This document shows positions 34,363-42,895 of a stretch of 53,930 nt of DNA, one piece after another. Each line of letters opens with the position of its first letter. Position 1 is the first letter of the stretch. The DNA is from Caldiserica bacterium UBA4770 (GTDB lineage: Bacteria > Caldisericota > Caldisericia > Caldisericales > Caldisericaceae), in assembly GCA_002403335.1 (NCBI GenBank), contig DHHO01000002.1, positions 71,540 to 125,469 on the forward strand, read 5' to 3'. Below the pieces are notes generated by a model. That model was not told the origin of the DNA. It saw nothing but the letters and a program-made list of their open reading frames with translations, and did not search any database. The translations under genes were made by a program, and so were the position numbers.

Positions 34363-35394
34363 ATGAAAAAAGTATTTATCATTATTCTCATTCTAGTTTT
34401 GCTTTTGCTTGCAGCAGGAGCAGGGTATTACTATTTTATTTTTTTCAAAATACCGACTTATACCTTTATGCAGATTAAGAAAGCATATGATACGCATGAT
34501 GTAGAGCTGTTTAAGAAATATGTTGATGTAGATAGTTTTTGCGAACAGGTCGTGGATGATTATGTAACATGGATAAGCCAAAGTGATTTAGCAGATACCG
34601 GAACTGATGTATGGTCAGAGTTAGGTAGTAATATCGCAAAAGGAATGATTGGTCTAATGAAACCTCAAATGGTAACAGAGATGAAAAATGGATTGCTTTA
34701 TTCTGTGGAAAACAATTCAATTAACTCCTCTTCCAGTCAAAATACTTTAAAAGATATAATCAGTGGTGTATCAAATTTACAATCCTTTATTAATAACAAT
34801 TCTGTTTCGACAGTCAAGAATGGTAAAATAACTACGCTCAAGTTTACTATTCACAACGATCAGTATAGTGCCGATTTGGAAATTGACCTCTTACTGAGAG
34901 AGAAAGGTAACCACCTGCAAGTTGTTAAAGTCAGTAATCTCTTAGATTACTTAAAGACTATTGACTATCTTGAGCAAGAACGTATTGATGACCTTAACGC
35001 AAATATTACTAATAACATGCAAGAATTGCTCAGTATTTCCAATGTTAAATATGAGTGGACTGAGCCTGATGAATGGACTACATATGTAGATGTGACTTTC
35101 TTTGCAGATTTTAAAAACAATGGCAATAAAACAATTGACAAATTTACCCTTTCATTAACATTATACGATTCTTCTGGTAACAAAATAACGGATATCGATT
35201 TTGACGAGAGCAAAATAATTAAATCAAGTTCTGTTGTTAAGATTAAGTTAAATAAAGAATTCGATATTTATGACTCGAATGACAAAAAAGCATTAGACTC
35301 GTTACGAAAGGGAGATGGAACATATGATGTTACGTATACTTATATTCACTTTGCGGATGGAAGTGAATTAAAACTTCATAAAAAATTTGAGTAG
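34363..35394 (+). CDS. Membrane-anchored DUF2939-like protein
   Basis: A 343-aa protein with an N-terminal hydrophobic helix (residues 4-29) and an extracytoplasmic remainder. The segment after the helix (PTYTFMQIKKAYDTHDVELFKKYVDVDSF) resembles DUF2939 domains. The last about 115 residues look like a beta-sandwich of FxLYD type (YEWTEPDEWTTYVDVTFFADFKNNGNKTIDKFTLSLTLYDSSGNKI). AAAGGGG precedes the ATG. First gene inside the island, about 170 nt after repeat A. Function unknown. Confidence 0.7.
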   Translation: MKKVFIIILILVLLLLAAGAGYYYFIFFKIPTYTFMQIKKAYDTHDVELFKKYVDVDSFCEQVVDDYVTWISQSDLADTGTDVWSELGSNIAKGMIGLMKPQMVTEMKNGLLYSVENNSINSSSSQNTLKDIISGVSNLQSFINNNSVSTVKNGKITTLKFTIHNDQYSADLEIDLLLREKGNHLQVVKVSNLLDYLKTIDYLEQERIDDLNANITNNMQELLSISNVKYEWTEPDEWTTYVDVTFFADFKNNGNKTIDKFTLSLTLYDSSGNKITDIDFDESKIIKSSSVVKIKLNKEFDIYDSNDKKALDSLRKGDGTYDVTYTYIHFADGSELKLHKKFE

Positions 35395-35414
35395 TTGCTT
35401 TAGGAGGTGTAACA

Positions 35415-36086
35415 GTGTTAGAAAAAGAGGATTTAGAAGTATTAATTGCGTTGTATTTACTTTGCAAAGGTGATCCATACATGTCGATAAGACATTTTAA
35501 CCTTATTACCAATCTTACTTCTATTGATGACAATGAAGTATTAAAAAGACTGGGAAGATTAAAACAAAAGGGATTGGTTGAGTTTAAAGAAAGTCCATGT
35601 TACAGTGGAACTTTGCCAGATATTGCATTGATTAAACTAACTGGGAATGGATTTGATTATGTTGAAAATCCGTTTAAAACAAAAGGAGGATCCTACGAAC
35701 AAATTAACAGACAGACAATAGAAAATATCAATATCATTAATAGTCCAGGAGGAAATGTCGATGCGAAAAACATTTCACAGCAGACTATAAATCTCTCACC
35801 AGAACAAATAAGTGAAACCAATGAAGGTATAGATTCTATCAAAGACATGATAGAAAAATCCGATGAAATCCCAGATGGTTTGAAAAGAGAGCTATTACAA
35901 ATATTGGATAAAAGTAAAGAAATGTTAATGGAAAAAGATAACAGCGGTTTTATGAATAAATTGAAAGAGTTTTGGTCCAAGATTTTAAAGTTTATAACTG
36001 AATCTGGAAAAATTATAAACTTGTTGCCAATATTAGAGAAGATGATCTCGTTCATCAACAAAGTAATTATTCTGTTAGTCAAATAA
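35415..36086 (+). CDS. Winged-helix protein with hydrophobic C-terminal tail
   Basis: A 223-aa protein starting at GTG, 6 nt after AGGAGGT. Residues 1-90 look like a winged helix (LEVLIALYLL...VLKRLGRLKQKGLVEF...IKLTGNGFDYVE). A low-complexity linker follows with NINIINSPGGNVDAKNISQQTIN, a style of segment I associate with some abortive-infection proteins. A helical region and a hydrophobic C-terminal stretch (GKIINLLPILEKMISFINKVIILLV) end the protein and could insert in a membrane. 20 nt after the previous gene. I do not recognise a named family; a membrane-acting effector or regulator is speculation. Confidence 0.65.
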   Translation: MLEKEDLEVLIALYLLCKGDPYMSIRHFNLITNLTSIDDNEVLKRLGRLKQKGLVEFKESPCYSGTLPDIALIKLTGNGFDYVENPFKTKGGSYEQINRQTIENINIINSPGGNVDAKNISQQTINLSPEQISETNEGIDSIKDMIEKSDEIPDGLKRELLQILDKSKEMLMEKDNSGFMNKLKEFWSKILKFITESGKIINLLPILEKMISFINKVIILLVK

Positions 36087-36170
36087 TTGGGCGGCTCTTT
36101 CTATGAGTAAAATTAAAATAATATAAGTGATGAAGTAGGTTAAAAATAAAATTTCAAAGGAGGAAGTTTG

Positions 36171-37219
36171 ATGAAAAGGGCTGTTATAATTCTAACGACT
36201 GTCTTAATGCTCTTCTCTTTGTTTCAGGGAGCATCAAGAGAAAATATGGTGAAAGCAGATAGCCAACCAATCTGGCCAATGCCTGGCTACAATTCACAGC
36301 ACACAGGACAGTGCCCATATGATACATCACAAAATAATGGGAAACTTAAGTGGAAGTTTCAAACAGATGGTGGAATTGCTTCTTCTACTCCTACTATTGG
36401 TTCTGATGGAACGATATATATTATGTCAAGTGATCTCTATGCAATTAATCCTGACGGCACACTGAAATGGAGATATCAAACAGATAACTATTATATTGTT
36501 TCTTCCCCTGTTATTGGTTCTGATGGAACAATCTATGTAGGGGCAGATGACCGTTGTCTCTATGCAATAGGTGGTACTTTTTCTACTGCTATAATAACGG
36601 CATCTGTAGAAGGTATTGGTGGCTCAATTTCCCCTTCTGGCACAATCACTGTTAAGTATGTGAGTCAAAAACCTTCACTATAATACCTGCTTCGGGATAT
36701 AAGATTTCTGATGTTAGAGTCGATGCCAATTCAGTTTTAGAACAGTTGGTTAACAACACTTATACCTACACAAATATTAAAGACAATCATAAAATTACGG
36801 CATTCTTTAAAAAAGGGAAAAAAGAAACAGTCATTATCCTTCAGATAGGTAACAAGAATTTTACTGTAAATGGCAGCCAAAGAACTCTTGACTCTCCTCC
36901 TATCATTAAGAACAACAGAACGCTACTTCCTATAAGGGCTATTATTGAAGCGCTTGGCGGAACAGTTAGCTGGGATGCTAATGAAAAGAAAGTTACAGTA
37001 ATACTTGGAAATGATACTATTGAACTCTGGATAGGGAAGAACACTGCAAAAGTTAATGGTGGTTATACTCCTATTTATTCTACAAATTCTAAGGTAGTCC
37101 CTGAGATTATTAATAGCAGAACTATGCTTCCACTTCGTTTTGTTACCGAAAACCTTGGCTGTGATGTGCAGTGGGATGGGACAACAAAGACAATTACGAT
37201 AACATATCAAGGAGAATAA
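36171..37219 (+). pseudogene. Secreted PQQ-like/Cu-amine-oxidase-N protein, frameshifted
   Basis: One secreted protein split into two frames. The first part (ATG 36171, GGAGG 8 nt upstream) has a signal peptide, two PQQ-like repeat units (PTIGSDGTIYIMSSDLYAINPDGTLKW and a similar one) and the start of a 'SPSG..TVKY' repeat domain. It then hits TAA near 36681. Reading resumes in another frame as ESKTFTIIPASGYKISDVRVDAN and ends in a copper amine oxidase N-terminal-like domain (stop 37219). Restoring one G near 36660 (TATGGTGAG instead of TATGTGAG) rejoins the usual KYGESKTF. Either a recent pseudogene or a base-call error. Confidence 0.8.
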
Positions 37220-37220
37220 A

Positions 37221-37397
37221 ATGGCAAGAAAAAAGCAGGAACCTAATGTAAAAGTATTCTTATTTAAGTTAGCGCTTGCAGTTGTTGGAATCATTGTTGT
37301 TTATCTTGCCCTCATGAATTCTGCATGGGTTAGTGAGCATATTATGAAGCCAATATTTGCACCAATTTTTAAGAATTTTGGTATTATACTGAAATAG
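37221..37397 (+). CDS. 58-aa single-helix membrane protein
   Basis: A small ORF starting 1 nt after the stop of the preceding frame, with GGAG 6 nt ahead of the ATG. The N-terminus is basic (MARKKQEPN), followed by a transmembrane helix (VFLFKLALAVVGIIVVYLAL) and a short amphipathic tail ending ILK. The tight spacing suggests coupling to the copper amine oxidase-like gene. No family recognised. Confidence 0.6.
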   Translation: MARKKQEPNVKVFLFKLALAVVGIIVVYLALMNSAWVSEHIMKPIFAPIFKNFGIILK

Positions 37398-37582
37398 ACC
37401 TGGAAGTTAGCCTTGACAAAGATTTTCATTTGTCAATAATTAATAGTGAGAAGAGTTTTGTTTTAACTTTTACTTTATAATGGGTACTAATTAATAAATA
37501 TGACTGACGGCTTTGTTGAAAATATTGAGATAATCTGCTTATAAGGAGTGCAGATTACAGAGAATTAAAAAACGAGGTGAAA
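37398..37582 (+). other. Regulatory gap ahead of the hsd operon
   Basis: A hairpin or operator-like dyad TTGACAAA (37413-37420), 8 nt, TTTGTCAA (37429-37436) is followed by a -10-like TATAAT at 37476-37481 with a weak -35. Hairpin repeat copy 2 lies at 37531-37557. The hsd operon's promoter is most likely here. Confidence 0.4.
37531..37557. repeat. Hairpin repeat copy 2
   Basis: TAATCTGC, an 11-nt loop, GCAGATTA, followed by CAGAGAATTAAAA. It lies 26 nt ahead of the small ORF upstream of hsdM. Confidence 0.75.
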
Positions 37583-37747
37583 ATGGGTATGCATATTATA
37601 AAAGGGTGGGTATTGACCACAATTGTAGATCTCTCAAATAGTTTATCTTTACGCCAAGACTGTGAGGATATACGAAGCAAGACGTATACAAAAGTGTTAA
37701 GAGAAAAGCAAAAGCCTGCTTCTATTAAAATAAGGGTGGAAGAATGA
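37583..37747 (+). CDS. 54-aa ORF coupled to hsdM
   Basis: Starts at ATG with GAGGTG 4 nt upstream and ends in a TGA overlapping the hsdM ATG (ATGA). The product begins MGMHIIKGWVLTTIVDLSN and is basic toward its end (YTKVLREKQKPASIKIRVEE). No family recognised. The overlap and ribosome site are typical of a cotranslated partner; a small regulator of the restriction system is possible but unproven. Confidence 0.5.
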   Translation: MGMHIIKGWVLTTIVDLSNSLSLRQDCEDIRSKTYTKVLREKQKPASIKIRVEE

Positions 37748-40200
37748 GCAACGGAAAGATTACATTAAGACAACTTGAAACACACTTATTTAGAGCTGCA
37801 GATATCTTAAGGGGCAAAATGGATGCCTCCGAATATAAAGAATACATATTTGGTATGCTATTCTTAAAGCGTACTTCTGACATATTTGAAGAAAAGAGAG
37901 GAATAATAAGAAACAAACTTAAGTCCGAAGGTCTTTCTGACAAAGAAATTGAAGAACTGCTCGAAGACCCAAATATTTACGATGAGACTTTCTTTGTTCC
38001 CAAAAGAGCCAGATGGGCAAATATCTTAATCTTAAAAGAGGATGTTGGCAACCAACTCAACAAAGCTCTCAGTGCTATAGAAGAGGCAAACCCAGAGCTA
38101 GATGGAGTATTAAAACATATTGATTTCAACGCAATAAAGGGGAAAACGCGCTTAAAAGACCAACAACTCGTAGATTTGATAAACCATTTCAACAAATACA
38201 GGCTAAGGAACGAGGACTTTGAATTTCCCGACCTACTTGGAGCTGCCTACGAATATCTTCTAAAAGAATTTGCAGATTCAGCAGGGAAAAAAGGTGGCGA
38301 GTTCTACACCCCACCGCATGTAAAAACGCTAATGGCAAAACTTGTAAAACCACAGGAAGGGATGACCGTTTATGACCCTACTGTCGGTTCTGGAGGTTTT
38401 TTGATTGAGTCAAGACAATATGTAGAAGAGCAAGGTCAAGACCCACGAAACTTAGCTCTCTACGGACAGGAATCTAACGGTGTAACATGGTCAATATGCA
38501 AAATGAATATGATACTTCACGGTATCCTCGATGCAAGCATTGAGAATGATGACACGCTTACAACGCCCAAATTTGTAGAGAATGGCTATATAAAGACATT
38601 TGATAGAGTTTTGGCCAATCCTCCTTTCTCTCAAGATTATTCAAGGGCAAATATGCAATTTCAAGAAAGATTTAAATACGGTTTTACTCCAGAAAACGGC
38701 AAGAAGGCTGACTTAATATTCCTGCAGCATATGATCGCGAGTTTGAAAAGTAATGGAGTAATGGCAAGCGTTATGCCTCACGGAGTTTTGTTCCGAGGTG
38801 GTCAGGAAAAAATAATAAGGGAAGGAATTGTTAATGACAATATCATTGAGGCGATAATAGGCTTGCCTGAGAAACTTTTTTATAATACAGGCATACCTGC
38901 ATGCATCATTGTAATAAATAAGAACAAACCGTTGCACCTTAAAAACAAAATTTTGTTTATAAATACCGACAGAGAATACGGAGAAGGCAGAAACCAGAAC
39001 TACCTAAGGCCAGAGGATATAGAGAAGATCTTGACAGTTTTTGATAGGAAGTTGGAATTGCCAAAGTATTCAAGGCTTGTGGATATAAAGGAAATCGAGG
39101 ATAACGACTTTAATCTCAATATAAGGCGATATGTGGATAATTCGCCAGAAAGAGAAGCAGAAGATGTTCAGCATCACCTGTTGGGGTCTGTGCCAAAAAG
39201 CGAAGTTAGCACATATCAATCGCAGTTGGAGAAGTTCAATTTCAATTTAAGCGTTCTTTTTGCTGAAAAAGATGATAAAAACCTTGAATTCTTAGAAAGA
39301 ATTGATGATAAGAGCAAGATAAAAGAAGGCATTGAAAATCACGAAGGCGTTAAAGATAGATTTTCCAAGCATTACCAGGCGTTAAACGAGTGGTGGCAAG
39401 AAACTAAAGAAGAAATAGAAAATCTACCTCATAAAAATAATCTCTTGGGACTTAAGAATAAGGCAATGCATGCTTTAAAAGACAAATTGCTTCCTCTTGA
39501 GTGTCTTGATGAATTTAAGATTGCAGGTGTTTTTGTTAATTGGTGGGAAGAGCTAAAATATGACTTTAAGACCATCGTTTCATCTGGATGGAGCAAGGAG
39601 CTTATTCCCGACGAAAGAATAGAACAAAAGTTTTTTGCCGATGATTTAAAGGGTATTGAGGAACTCGACGCAAAAATTGCTGAAATTGTTGGTGAGCTAA
39701 ACGAAACCCTTGAAGAAGTTGAGGACTGGGACGAGGAAGAGCAAGGGCAGAAAACCGCAGGCAAAGTAAGAGACTATCTAAAAGAAACAATTAACGACCT
39801 TCACTCTGCTTCACAGGAGATAGCCCTTAAAGAAATATCAAAATTGGAAGATTTGATTAAAAGGATAGATGCTTATGACAGAGAATTAAAGAAATTAAAC
39901 AAAGATTTGAAATCAAAGAGACAGAATATAGATAGCAAAGTAAGTCAAAAGAGGGAAACCTTAACAGAAGATGAGGCAAAGGAGATACTCATAGAAAAGT
40001 TTTATGAAGTTATAAAAGATTATCTCACAAAATACCTGAATGCTGAAAAGAAAGAACTAATAAGAATTTTTGAGAACCTCTGGGACAAATACAAAACTTC
40101 ACTTGAGCAGTTAAAAACCGAGAGAGACGAAGAAGTTAAGAAGCTGGATGAGTTTTTAAAGAAGTTAGGGTATAATCTGCTGAAGAAAAGTGCAGATTAG
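37744..40200 (+). CDS. hsdM: Type I restriction-modification DNA methyltransferase (HsdM)
   Basis: An 818-aa N6-adenine methyltransferase subunit. The N-terminal helical domain (LETHLFRAADILRGKMDASEYKEYIFGMLFLKR) is typical. SAM motif I is VYDPTVGSGGF near residue 209 and catalytic motif IV is NPPF near 294. Ordinary HsdM is about 500 aa; the extra about 300 C-terminal residues are charged and coiled-coil-like (LEDLIKRIDAYDRELKKLNKDLKSKRQ). The final codons (NLLKKSAD and stop) are formed by a 27-bp hairpin repeat (40173-40199). First large gene of the hsd operon. Confidence 0.95.
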   Translation: MSNGKITLRQLETHLFRAADILRGKMDASEYKEYIFGMLFLKRTSDIFEEKRGIIRNKLKSEGLSDKEIEELLEDPNIYDETFFVPKRARWANILILKEDVGNQLNKALSAIEEANPELDGVLKHIDFNAIKGKTRLKDQQLVDLINHFNKYRLRNEDFEFPDLLGAAYEYLLKEFADSAGKKGGEFYTPPHVKTLMAKLVKPQEGMTVYDPTVGSGGFLIESRQYVEEQGQDPRNLALYGQESNGVTWSICKMNMILHGILDASIENDDTLTTPKFVENGYIKTFDRVLANPPFSQDYSRANMQFQERFKYGFTPENGKKADLIFLQHMIASLKSNGVMASVMPHGVLFRGGQEKIIREGIVNDNIIEAIIGLPEKLFYNTGIPACIIVINKNKPLHLKNKILFINTDREYGEGRNQNYLRPEDIEKILTVFDRKLELPKYSRLVDIKEIEDNDFNLNIRRYVDNSPEREAEDVQHHLLGSVPKSEVSTYQSQLEKFNFNLSVLFAEKDDKNLEFLERIDDKSKIKEGIENHEGVKDRFSKHYQALNEWWQETKEEIENLPHKNNLLGLKNKAMHALKDKLLPLECLDEFKIAGVFVNWWEELKYDFKTIVSSGWSKELIPDERIEQKFFADDLKGIEELDAKIAEIVGELNETLEEVEDWDEEEQGQKTAGKVRDYLKETINDLHSASQEIALKEISKLEDLIKRIDAYDRELKKLNKDLKSKRQNIDSKVSQKRETLTEDEAKEILIEKFYEVIKDYLTKYLNAEKKELIRIFENLWDKYKTSLEQLKTERDEEVKKLDEFLKKLGYNLLKKSAD
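40173..40199. repeat. Hairpin repeat copy 3 (inside the hsdM 3' end)
   Basis: TAATCTGC, an 11-nt loop, GCAGATTA. It encodes the last hsdM residues and provides most of its TAG stop. Unlike the other copies it is not followed by the CAGARRATTAA extension. Confidence 0.75.
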
Positions 40201-40236
40201 AAGGAATATACAAATAAGTCAATTATGGAGGCGAAA

Positions 40237-41364
40237 ATGAAGAAAAAAGACCCATACATACCAAAGAAATTTCCTCCAGAGAAAATAAAATGGAAGGAAA
40301 TAATTCCACTGATTAGCAAGGCTAACTCAGCCATAGCACGTTTTGACGGCATGCTTCAGAGCTTAGTAAATCCTGGTGTCTTACTTTCGCCTCTCACAAC
40401 AAAGGAAGCTGTTTTGTCATCTCGTATTGAGGGAACGCAAGCAACATTAGAAGAAGTAATGCAAGAAGAAGCAGGATTTAACGACAAAAAAATTTCAACT
40501 TCTCTCAAGGAAGATATCAAAGAAATCATTAATTACCGTAATGCATTAACTTTTGCAGAAGAAGAACTAAGCCATAGGCCAATGACTTTAGGCCTAATTA
40601 AAGATATTCACGCAATATTGCTTGATAGCGTAAGAGGAAAAGATAAGTCTCCTGGAGAATTCAGAAATAACCAAAATTGGATTGGAATTTCTGGCATGCC
40701 AATGGAAGAGTCTCGATTTGTGCCTCCAAACCCAATAGTTTTACAGGAACATCTTGAAAGATGGGAAGATTTTCTTCGCTTTGACGGATTCCCTGATACA
40801 TTAGTTCAACTTGCTATTATTCATGCCCAATTTGAGATTTTACATCCGTTTAAAGACGGGAATGGTAGAACGGGACGATTGATTATCCCATTATTCCTAT
40901 TTTGGAAAAAGTTGCTAACTAAACCAAGTTTTTATATGAGTGAGTATCTTGAGAGAAATAGGCAGCAATATGACGATAAATTGCTTTTCATAACGGAAAA
41001 AGGTGATTGGCAAGGATGGATAGAATTCTTTCTAAATGCAATTATTGAACAGTCTGAAATAAACACCGGTAAAACAAAAAAGATGCTTGAACTTTACGAA
41101 GGGAGCAAAAGAAAATTTGCAGTTGCAACTCAATCACAATATGCTATTGCGGCATTGGATGCTTTCTTTAAGCAGCCGATTATAAACACTTCATTGTTCT
41201 TAAAGATTGCAGCTATTCCTAATAGAGTAACAGGCAACAAAATCTTGAAGAAGCTGTTGGACGATAAATTAATTAAGTTGTATAAGCCATCAGAAGGAAG
41301 AAAACCAGCCATATATATTTTCTGCGACTTGTTGAATATTGTCGAAGACAAAAGAGTATGTTGA
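40237..41364 (+). CDS. Fic family protein (putative AMP transferase)
   Basis: A 375-aa Fic protein. The catalytic loop HPFKDGNGRTGR is complete (about residues 203-214), so AMP transfer from ATP to a protein target is expected. The N-terminal inhibitory helix motif SSRIEG ([S/T]xxxE[G/N]) near residue 60 marks it as a self-inhibited class II Fic. The C-terminal part looks like a winged helix (IPNRVTGNKILKKLLDDKLIKLYKPSEGRKPAIYIF). The start is the ATG at 40237 with GGAGG 5 nt upstream. It lies between hsdM and hsdS, a known but variable position for accessory genes. Confidence 0.92.
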   Translation: MKKKDPYIPKKFPPEKIKWKEIIPLISKANSAIARFDGMLQSLVNPGVLLSPLTTKEAVLSSRIEGTQATLEEVMQEEAGFNDKKISTSLKEDIKEIINYRNALTFAEEELSHRPMTLGLIKDIHAILLDSVRGKDKSPGEFRNNQNWIGISGMPMEESRFVPPNPIVLQEHLERWEDFLRFDGFPDTLVQLAIIHAQFEILHPFKDGNGRTGRLIIPLFLFWKKLLTKPSFYMSEYLERNRQQYDDKLLFITEKGDWQGWIEFFLNAIIEQSEINTGKTKKMLELYEGSKRKFAVATQSQYAIAALDAFFKQPIINTSLFLKIAAIPNRVTGNKILKKLLDDKLIKLYKPSEGRKPAIYIFCDLLNIVEDKRVC

Positions 41365-41397
41365 AGTTGTGCAAACTAAAGTATTCACAAAGGTATT

Positions 41398-41430
41398 TGT
41401 GTAAACTCAAAACATGTTTTAGTTTACACA
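41398..41430. promoter_or_regulatory. 33-bp near-perfect palindrome
   Basis: TGTGTAAACT, one unpaired C, a central palindrome AAAACATGTTTT, then AGTTTACACA. A half-site-like copy (TTGTGCAAACTAAA) precedes it at about 41368. It follows the fic stop by 33 nt. It could be an operator for a dimeric regulator (possibly the Fic C-terminal domain) or a terminator-like hairpin. Confidence 0.55.
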
Positions 41431-41480
41431 ACTTTGGTTGTGTTAATTTTAGCGCACACAAGAATTGCTAAAAGCAGAGA

Positions 41481-41642
41481 ATGATGGCTATGAAGAAAAT
41501 AGAGTTGCAACAAAGGAGCATAAGGGGAAGCAAAGGAGTCAAAGGGGTCCTAATGGGGTCATTAAGGGGTCAAAGGATGAACCAAGCATACAATAAAGGC
41601 TTAATAAATGTGCAAAAAATATACCATAAAGACCTAAAATAA
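41481..41642 (+). CDS. Possible 53-aa basic ORF
   Basis: An open frame between fic and hsdS with only a weak ribosome site (GCAGAGA). It is built partly of G-rich tandem units (variants of AAAGGGGTC, 41507-41575) giving RGSKGVKGVLMGSLRGQ. Ends 17 nt before hsdS. It may be noncoding; included because nothing else explains the stretch. Confidence 0.25.
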   Translation: MMAMKKIELQQRSIRGSKGVKGVLMGSLRGQRMNQAYNKGLINVQKIYHKDLK

Positions 41643-41659
41643 ACTAATAGGGACAAAAG

Positions 41660-42892
41660 ATGGAGAATAAAGAAGAATTTAAAATAAAGAACGTGGAGAC
41701 GCTCCCCGACGGCTGGAAAAGGGTGAAGCTGGGGGAAGTATTAGAAGAAAGAGATGAAAGAGTTGGGAATGCAGAGTTAGAACCTGTTGCAATAGGTGTT
41801 CAAGGGGTTAGAAAAAGGAATGAGATCTATTATAAAGATCTATCTGAGAATTATTCAAATAATAAGGTGTTTAAATACGGCTTTGTTGCATTTGGTCTAG
41901 GAACAAATGAAATGGCAATTGGTGTTAATGTTTTAAATGAAGATTTTTGCGTTAGCCCTGCTTACAAAGTTTTTGAAATCAAGAACGGAGATGCTATATT
42001 TTTTCAATATTTTGTAAACTTTATTAAAATTCTTTTTGGCAATAAGTTTTTAACAGTTTCTGCAAGACAGGGTAAAAGTATAGACTTTAAGTGGTTCCTT
42101 CAAGAGAATGTTATCCTTCCTCCACTTCCTGAGCAGAAGAAAATTACGGAAATTCTGGAGACTGTTGATAATGTAATAGAAAAAACTGATGCGATTATTG
42201 GAAAATACAAACGGATTAAGCAGGGCTTGATGCAGGATTTACTTACCAAGGGCATAGACGAAAAGGGACAAATCCGAAGCGAGCAAACTCACAAATTCAA
42301 AGACTCCCCCCTTGGCAGGATTCCCGAAGAGTGGGAAGTTGTGAGGCTGGGGGAAGTGGGAGACATATTTGACAGCAAAAGGATACCGTTAGATGGAGAA
42401 TATAGATCAAATATAAAGGGAGAATTTCCTTATTGTGGCGCTACTGGAATTATTGATTACATAAACGACTATATATTTGATGGAGAGTTTGTTTTGATTG
42501 CAGAAGATGGCGGCAAATTTAATCGTTTTGAAGATACGGCTTATTTAATGATGGGAAAGTTTTGGGCTAATAATCATGTTCATATTGTATTTGGAAAAGC
42601 GGATTTTTTGAATAATGCTTTTTTACAATACTTTATAAATTACGAAGACGTAAGTTCTTACATTTCTGGAAGCACGAGAGAAAAACTAAACCAGCGACTT
42701 TTAAAAAATATTATTCTTCCTCTTCCTCCACTTCCTGAGCAGCAACGCATTGCCGAAATCCTTTCGCAGATTGACGAAACAATTGAAAAAGAGATACAAT
42801 ATAAAGAGAAACTTGAGCGCCTCAAAAATGGCCTTATGGAAGATTTATTCACCGGCAAGGTAAGAGTAAACAATTTAGTAAAGGAGGAGTGA
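41660..42892 (+). CDS. hsdS: Type I restriction-modification specificity subunit (HsdS)
   Basis: A 410-aa specificity subunit with two target-recognition domains, each followed by the conserved helical spacer: LPPLPEQKKITEILE near residue 153 and LPPLPEQQRIAEIL near 353. Each half opens with a typical phrase (LPDGWKRVKLGEV; IPEEWEVVRLGEV). The two halves determine the two parts of a split recognition sequence. Intact. It is followed 3 nt later by the DUF262 gene. Confidence 0.95.
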   Translation: MENKEEFKIKNVETLPDGWKRVKLGEVLEERDERVGNAELEPVAIGVQGVRKRNEIYYKDLSENYSNNKVFKYGFVAFGLGTNEMAIGVNVLNEDFCVSPAYKVFEIKNGDAIFFQYFVNFIKILFGNKFLTVSARQGKSIDFKWFLQENVILPPLPEQKKITEILETVDNVIEKTDAIIGKYKRIKQGLMQDLLTKGIDEKGQIRSEQTHKFKDSPLGRIPEEWEVVRLGEVGDIFDSKRIPLDGEYRSNIKGEFPYCGATGIIDYINDYIFDGEFVLIAEDGGKFNRFEDTAYLMMGKFWANNHVHIVFGKADFLNNAFLQYFINYEDVSSYISGSTREKLNQRLLKNIILPLPPLPEQQRIAEILSQIDETIEKEIQYKEKLERLKNGLMEDLFTGKVRVNNLVKEE

Positions 42893-42895
42893 ACA

